Assembly (NCBI GenBank): GCA_900551585.1
Contig: URWU01000047.1
Span: 1 to 9,027, forward strand
Direction: 5' to 3'
Length of the DNA stretch: 9,027 nucleotides
Origin: an uncultured Alphaproteobacteria bacterium
GTDB taxonomy: Bacteria > Pseudomonadota > Alphaproteobacteria > RF32 > CAG-239
Below the pieces are notes generated by a model. That model did no database searches and was not told the origin of the DNA. It saw only the letters and a program-made list of their open reading frames with translations. Position numbers and translations under genes: made by a program. This document shows positions 5,213-9,027 of this stretch, in pieces. Position 1 is the stretch's first letter. Each line of letters starts with the position of its first letter.

Positions 5213-6076
5213 TTAGGGAATATTCTCTAAAATTTTGGTCAGATGATTAATTTTATCACAATTGCCGTAAGTGCTGTCGCGCTTGAGAATTTCACGATAA
5301 TCCCGCAGCATGTTGATATAATCCTGTTTAGGAAAATCTGCCGCATTCAGGCTGATGTTGTCTGTCACCAGCGGATTCCAGAGATTATCCAGCAGAACGG
5401 ATTTCAGATTTTCAATCTGCCGCAGATTTTTAACTATCATCGGCATGAGTTCAAGTCCGAGCTGTTTGATGTCTTCGTTTTCGTTTGTGCTCAGTTTTTC
5501 TGCATAACGATAAAAATGTAAGGCTGATTCAGATGATATCTTGTTTATCTGATGTGCGGCCAAAAGGCGGAAAACATCAAAATACCAGCTGATACATAGT
5601 GCACCGGTCGTGTAATATCCAAAGAAGATTTCATCGGTGCGCGGCTGAGTCAGTTTAAAATCCATCACTCGGGTCAGCATACTCAGCAGAGCATTTGCAC
5701 GGCCGCTGTTTGTCATTTTGACAGCTTCCATTTTCATAAGTTCAACCATCTTTTTTTCGATTTGGGTATCTTTGGGTGAGAACTTATCTTTGGGAGCATA
5801 AGCCGGATCTTTCATATCAAAAAACATGAAGAACCGCACGGCGTAATCAGGACTGACGACGCGGCGAATCATTTGTTCGAAGATATAATCCCAGGGGATA
5901 ACAAAAGAGTCATGAGGACGATTGTACGGACGGTTGATGAGTTCATCAACATCTTCAAGACTCAGCAGCCCGTCAAACGGTGAGTTAAGCCCCTCAAAAA
6001 TCCATTTAACACAAACTAACTGCATGCGGCTGTCGTCGGCAAGCAAACCATTGGCAATAATGTCTATTGTCTTCAT
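5213..6076 (-). CDS. hypothetical protein, 287 aa
   Basis: Not recognised. It has no signal peptide or clear lipobox and appears mostly helical and cytoplasmic. Visible pieces are an acidic N-terminal third (LLSLEDVDELINRPYNRP near 37-54), an aromatic segment AVRFFMFFDMKDPAYAP (79-95), a helix IEKKMVELMKMEAVKM (106-121), a hydrophobic aromatic stretch about 150-174 (FFGYYTTGALCISWYFDVFRLL) and a charged C-terminal region. The stretch is too polar at its ends to call a membrane helix with confidence. The start at ATG 6076 has no Shine-Dalgarno motif but AT-rich DNA upstream. Consistent codon structure over 287 codons, and terminators and gaps on both sides, support a real gene transcribed alone. 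Function unknown. Confidence 0.7.
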   Translation of the reverse strand: MKTIDIIANGLLADDSRMQLVCVKWIFEGLNSPFDGLLSLEDVDELINRPYNRPHDSFVIPWDYIFEQMIRRVVSPDYAVRFFMFFDMKDPAYAPKDKFSPKDTQIEKKMVELMKMEAVKMTNSGRANALLSMLTRVMDFKLTQPRTDEIFFGYYTTGALCISWYFDVFRLLAAHQINKISSESALHFYRYAEKLSTNENEDIKQLGLELMPMIVKNLRQIENLKSVLLDNLWNPLVTDNISLNAADFPKQDYINMLRDYREILKRDSTYGNCDKINHLTKILENIP

Positions 6077-6185
6077 AATGATATAATTTAATTGTTAGAA
6101 AATTAATGAGATAAAATACTTTTTCCTTTTATCCTTAATTTTTTGAAAAAGCAACAAAAAAGGCAGAATATAAAGTTTTGTCTTG

Positions 6186-6214
6186 TTGACTTGGGGGGTG
6201 AAACGGAGTAAGAA
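6186..6214 (+). promoter_or_regulatory. weak candidate promoter for rnhB
   Basis: TTGACT at 6186-6191 is a good -35 match. Seventeen bases later, TAAGAA at 6209-6214 matches the -10 consensus at only three of six positions. The start site would fall close to the ribosome site, so this is tentative. A TATAAA at 6169-6174 is an alternative -10 without a well-placed -35. Confidence 0.25.
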
Positions 6215-6237
6215 AAACAAAAACGGAGGGGGAGCTT

Positions 6238-6867
6238 ATGCCTGATTTTGCAATCGAAAACAGTTTAAATAAATTAACGGCCGGAATCGATGAAGCGGGA
6301 CGTGGTCCCTGGGCCGGACCGGTGGTTGCCGGAGCGGTGGTTTTTCTGGACCGCGCTGTTGAAAAGACTTTGCTTGATGGGCTGGATGATTCTAAAAAAC
6401 TCAGCGCCAAAAAGCGCGAAATGCTTTATCAGCTTTTGTTTGAAGAAGAAAAGAAAGGCAAGCTCGCAATCGGAATCGGTGAGGCCAGCTGTAAAGAAAT
6501 TGATGATATCAATATTCTGCAGGCCACTTTTTTGGCAATGCGCCGGGCAGTTGAAGCTTTGAAAATTAAGCCGGAAATGGCTATTATTGACGGTAATCAG
6601 AATCCTAAAAATTTTCCCTGTCCGTCTAAGACTATTATCAAGGGTGACGCGAGGTCTTTGTCAATTTCCGCCGCTTCAATCGTGGCAAAGGTTTATCGTG
6701 ACCGTTTGATGACCGAGCTGGCAAAAAAATATCCTCATTATGCTTTTGAAAAAAATGCCGGTTACGGAACAGCCGCGCATATTTCCGGCCTGAAAGAACA
6801 TGGTATTTGTCCGGAGCACCGCTGCTCTTATAAGCCTATTCAGGCAATTATAAATTCTGCGGCTTAA
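6238..6867 (+). CDS. rnhB: ribonuclease HII
   Basis: A 209-aa cytoplasmic enzyme that cuts the RNA strand of RNA-DNA hybrids and nicks 5' of single ribonucleotides in DNA, starting their removal. The family is clear from GIDEAGRGPWAGPVVAGAVV (16-35), LDDSKKLS (49-56), DGN (118-120), KGDARSLSISAASIVAKVYRD (135-155) and NAGYGTAAH (173-181). The four metal-binding acids are D18, E19, D118 and D137; G21-R22-G23 and Y176 correspond to residues that recognise the RNA-DNA junction. All are intact, and the length is usual. The start has a strong purine ribosome site (GGAGGGGGAG, 6225-6234). It lies upstream of ccrM, a pairing seen across Alphaproteobacteria, here with one gene between. Confidence 0.97.
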   Translation: MPDFAIENSLNKLTAGIDEAGRGPWAGPVVAGAVVFLDRAVEKTLLDGLDDSKKLSAKKREMLYQLLFEEEKKGKLAIGIGEASCKEIDDINILQATFLAMRRAVEALKIKPEMAIIDGNQNPKNFPCPSKTIIKGDARSLSISAASIVAKVYRDRLMTELAKKYPHYAFEKNAGYGTAAHISGLKEHGICPEHRCSYKPIQAIINSAA

Positions 6868-6874
6868 ACATTTA

Positions 6875-6928
6875 TTGACAAAAAGACTGATTGTGTCTAA
6901 GTTAATTCTATCTGAGTATAATTAACTT
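6875..6928 (+). promoter_or_regulatory. candidate promoter with AT-rich 9-bp inverted repeat
   Basis: A consensus -35 TTGACA (6875-6880) is followed 17 bases later only by TAAGTT (6898-6903). A perfect TATAAT lies further on at 6917-6922 but lacks its own -35. Across this runs an exact inverted repeat, AAGTTAATT (6899-6907) and AATTAACTT (6920-6928), whose right arm overlaps the TATAAT. It could be an operator for the 199-aa gene or a very weak terminator of rnhB; the lack of GC in the stem and only four trailing T favour an operator. Confidence 0.35.
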
Positions 6929-6954
6929 TTTACAATTAATTTAAATTTAAGCCT

Positions 6955-7554
6955 ATGCGGAACGAATTTTTAGCAAAAAAAATCGGTCACCATCATTTGA
7001 TGGCGCAAAGTTATCTGACGCTTATTCATTATATTGATATTGAAGTTTATGGTGAATTTGTTGATTCTTTAATGAATACATTAGGGGATTTGAGCGGCAA
7101 TGACTTTTGGTATGATATGACTTATGAAGGCCTGAAAACCGACAGAAAAGCCGTTATCACCGAGATTGGGTATGAATGTGCCTTTCATGCCGAAGAATTT
7201 ATGGATTTGGAAATCAATTCCGGAGATTTTGACGCGGCGACGGCAGGTTTGTGGTTTGATACGGTTTTGTTGCTCTGCGAGTTCAGCCGTTCCAAGTCAA
7301 AATTTCTATCCCGTGCGGTGGATGTTTTTGTAGAGAATCGCCGTTTTTTTATCGGAGATGAATTTCAGCGCCTGTTGGGAGAACTGGTTAGCAATCAGAT
7401 GATGACAACCGTTGACAGTTTTGCCAAAGCCATGGGATTTGACTGCTTTAAACCGTCAATCGGTTCTGTTGAAGAAGATATGCTGCAAATGTCTTTGCGG
7501 CTTCGCCAATCTTCTCCCGGACCAAAAGGAAAAGACAAAGAACTTCTTAACTGA
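6955..7554 (+). CDS. hypothetical protein, 199 aa, between rnhB and ccrM
   Basis: Not recognised. A mainly helical, acidic, probably cytoplasmic protein with no signal peptide or membrane helix. Features are GHHHLMAQSYLTLIHYIDIE (11-30), FVDSLMNTLGDLSGNDFWYD (35-54), ECAFHAEEFMDLE (74-86), a hydrophobic helix ATAGLWFDTVLLLCEF (95-110), SKFLSRAVDVFVENRRFF (115-132) and a polar tail (SSPGPKGKDKELLN, 186-199) that is probably disordered. The start ATG 6955 lacks a Shine-Dalgarno motif; upstream is a possible promoter with an inverted repeat. A terminator 17 bases after the stop indicates a transcript separate from ccrM. Its position inside an otherwise conserved gene pair hints at, but does not show, a link with DNA metabolism or the cell cycle. 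Confidence 0.72.
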   Translation: MRNEFLAKKIGHHHLMAQSYLTLIHYIDIEVYGEFVDSLMNTLGDLSGNDFWYDMTYEGLKTDRKAVITEIGYECAFHAEEFMDLEINSGDFDAATAGLWFDTVLLLCEFSRSKSKFLSRAVDVFVENRRFFIGDEFQRLLGELVSNQMMTTVDSFAKAMGFDCFKPSIGSVEEDMLQMSLRLRQSSPGPKGKDKELLN

Positions 7555-7570
7555 GTGTTCTAAAATTCAA

Positions 7571-7608
7571 GAAAACTGCACCCTGATAAAAGGGCTGCAG
7601 TTTTTTTT
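7571..7608 (+). terminator. intrinsic terminator after the 199-aa gene
   Basis: AAAACTGCACCC (7572-7583) pairs with GGG plus TGCAGTTTT (7592-7604) with one bulged C at 7595, closing an eight-base loop, and ends in eight T (7601-7608). It isolates ccrM from upstream transcription. Confidence 0.88.
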
Positions 7609-7648
7609 ATGAGAGTAACAGATTGTAAAACTGCACTAATTTTTTTTA

Positions 7649-7678
7649 ATTGCCGGGGAGGAATAAATTTTCCGCAAT
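7649..7678 (+). other. imperfect hairpin with orphan Shine-Dalgarno-like sequence upstream of ccrM
   Basis: ATTGC (7649-7653) pairs with GCAAT (7674-7678), and GGGGA (7655-7659) can pair with TTTCC through two G-C, one A-T and two G-U pairs, leaving one bulged C. The left arm and loop contain GGGGAGGA, an excellent ribosome-binding sequence with no start codon at normal distance. The nearest ATG (7677) opens a five-codon frame, MLINL, stopping at 7694. It could be a leader element of ccrM, or chance. Confidence 0.3.
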
Positions 7679-7733
7679 GTTAATAAATTTATAACCAAAT
7701 TCTAAGATACTTAGCTCATTAGAGTAATCCCAA

Positions 7734-8846
7734 ATGTGGTTGGTGACAATGAGCAGTAAGCAACAAAAAACTATTCTTAATACCATTATCAATGATGATT
7801 GCATTAAGGTTATGAATCAGATGGAAGAAAATTCGGTAGATTTGATTTTTGCCGATCCTCCGTACAATCTGCAATTGGGCGACGCTTTGACACGTCCGGA
7901 CAATACTAATGTGAGCGGTGTTTATGAGGCATGGGACAGTTTTGAAAGTCTGGCCGCGTATGATGCTTACACACGCGCCTGGATGACCGCTGCCCGCCGT
8001 ATCCTGAAAGATGACGGTGCTATCTGGGTTATCGGCTCTTATCATAATATTTTCCGTGTCGGTTATATTCTGCAGGATTTGGGTTTCTGGATTTTAAATG
8101 ATATTATCTGGAACAAGACCAACCCGATGCCGAATTTCAAAGGCACGCGTTTTACTAATGCGCACGAGACGCTGATTTGGGCTTCTAAAAGTCCGAACTC
8201 CAAATATACTTTCAACTATGAGGCTATGAAAGCCCTGAACGAAGATACGCAAATGCGCAGCGATTGGCAGATTCCTTTATGTACAGGCAAAGAGCGTTTG
8301 AAAGACGGTGAAGGAAATAAGCTTCACCCGACACAAAAGCCCGAAGGTTTGCTTTATCGCGTGATTATGTCTTCAACCAATGTCGGCGATGTTGTTTTGG
8401 ATCCGTTCTTTGGTACAGGCACAACCGGTGCCGTTGCCAAAAAACTCGGTCGCAATTTTATCGGTATTGAGCGTGATGCTTCTTATGTCAAAGGGGCTCA
8501 GGCCAGAATTGATGCTGTTGAAGCGGTTGATAATCTCAACTGTCTGGAATTTTCTTCCAAAAAACGCCAGCCGCGTATTCCGTTCGGCGCAGTCGTCGAG
8601 CGCGGGTTGCTCAATCCCGGCGATTGGCTCTATGATGCCGGCCGCAAGCATTGTGCCGTTGTCCGTTCCGACGGTACGCTGAAATCAGAAACTCTGGAAG
8701 GTTCCATTCATCAGGTCGGCGCTGCCGCTCAAAATGCACCTGCCTGCAACGGCTGGGTCTACTGGCATTTTGAAAATGAAAAGAAAGAGCTGGTCAGTAT
8801 TGACGAGCTGCGGACAGTTGTTCGTCAGGAAATCTACGGCGCTTAA
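7734..8846 (+). CDS. ccrM: CcrM-type adenine-N6 DNA methyltransferase (GANTC)
   Basis: A 370-aa beta-class methyltransferase that transfers a methyl group from S-adenosylmethionine to adenine in GANTC; in Alphaproteobacteria it marks replication state and helps time the cell cycle. The catalytic motif DPPY is at 41-44 in the hallmark FADPPYNLQLGD. Next are AIWVIGSYHNIFRVG (96-110), NPMPNFKGTRFTNAHETLIWA (130-150), HPTQKP (198-203) and the cofactor motif DPFFGTGTTG (223-232), in the order catalytic before cofactor typical of this class. Residues about 272-367 are the RAMA domain, with GSIHQVGA and PACNGWVYWHF, needed for DNA binding in Caulobacter CcrM. Nothing is missing, and length is close to Caulobacter's. 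ATG 7734 is listed; ATG 7749, preceded by GGTGA, would remove five residues and is equally plausible. No restriction enzyme is nearby, fitting an orphan regulatory enzyme. Confidence 0.96.
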   Translation: MWLVTMSSKQQKTILNTIINDDCIKVMNQMEENSVDLIFADPPYNLQLGDALTRPDNTNVSGVYEAWDSFESLAAYDAYTRAWMTAARRILKDDGAIWVIGSYHNIFRVGYILQDLGFWILNDIIWNKTNPMPNFKGTRFTNAHETLIWASKSPNSKYTFNYEAMKALNEDTQMRSDWQIPLCTGKERLKDGEGNKLHPTQKPEGLLYRVIMSSTNVGDVVLDPFFGTGTTGAVAKKLGRNFIGIERDASYVKGAQARIDAVEAVDNLNCLEFSSKKRQPRIPFGAVVERGLLNPGDWLYDAGRKHCAVVRSDGTLKSETLEGSIHQVGAAAQNAPACNGWVYWHFENEKKELVSIDELRTVVRQEIYGA

Positions 8847-8886
8847 AAAAACTCAAGTAATAGGCTTTGCGCAGGTTTTGCAGATT

Positions 8887-8908
8887 AAGGTGTCCTAATA
8901 CCTTTTTT
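8887..8908 (+). terminator. short intrinsic terminator after ccrM
   Basis: AAGGTGT (8887-8893) pairs with ATACCTT (8898-8904), including one G-U, around a CCTA loop, followed by a T-run to 8908. The stem is short and low in GC, so termination may be partial. The rest of the window to 9027 holds a GANTC site at 8916-8920 and AT-rich DNA without a visible gene. Confidence 0.6.
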
Positions 8909-9027
8909 GTGTGCAGAGTCTTTTCTCTCAGAAATCTTGTGATTTGTCTTTCCCGGAAAATTTTGGGTTGGAATTTTTATTCTTTTATAAAAAATTAAAA
9001 TAATATTGTGTCTCGGGTAATAATAGG

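Noticed and set aside
8909..9027. Start of a further gene or an RNA at the right edge
   Set aside because: No open frame with a ribosome site, no tRNA-like fold and no clear promoter could be supported in this AT-rich tail.

Overview
This window is one end of an assembled contig. Bases 1-32 match the Illumina Nextera read-1 transposase adapter minus its first base, so they are a library artefact; native DNA starts at about base 33. What follows looks like the chromosome of an AT-leaning alphaproteobacterium. The main evidence is a full-length CcrM-type GANTC adenine methyltransferase with its RAMA tail and an rnhB gene just upstream, a pairing that recurs in Alphaproteobacteria. The low GC, lipoproteins and several unrecognised proteins would suit an uncultured, perhaps host-associated lineage, but that is inference. 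No phage, insertion sequence, CRISPR, rRNA or tRNA was seen.

Layout. 82-963 (+) is a complete LysR regulator. It converges with and overlaps 938-1498 (-), a second LysR gene that lacks the last third of its effector domain. That gene is divergent from a GNAT acetyltransferase (1594-2220, +); the gap between them holds a perfect 9-bp inverted repeat and a GANTC site beside a TATAAT box. A terminator separates the GNAT gene from an EamA/DMT-type exporter (2309-3202, +). A shared hairpin at about 3203-3247 separates the exporter from a convergent lipoprotein gene (3248-3898, -) whose product contains an internal duplication. Divergent from it is a compact operon (4068-5165, +): a META/HslJ-like lipoprotein and two tandem paralogous exported proteins with twelve matching cysteines. 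A strong terminator ends it. An unrecognised 287-aa protein follows (5213-6076, -), then rnhB (6238-6867, +), an unrecognised 199-aa protein (6955-7554, +) and ccrM (7734-8846, +), with a short terminator after ccrM.

How the parts may work together. The left third is a regulator-plus-effector block: two LysR proteins, an acetyltransferase and a metabolite exporter. The middle is an envelope block of two lipoproteins and two disulfide-rich exported proteins. The right third is DNA maintenance, with ribonucleotide removal and cell-cycle methylation. The least familiar part is the META-lipoprotein/twin 12-cysteine operon. Functions of the 287-aa, 199-aa, repeat-lipoprotein and cysteine-rich genes are unknown.
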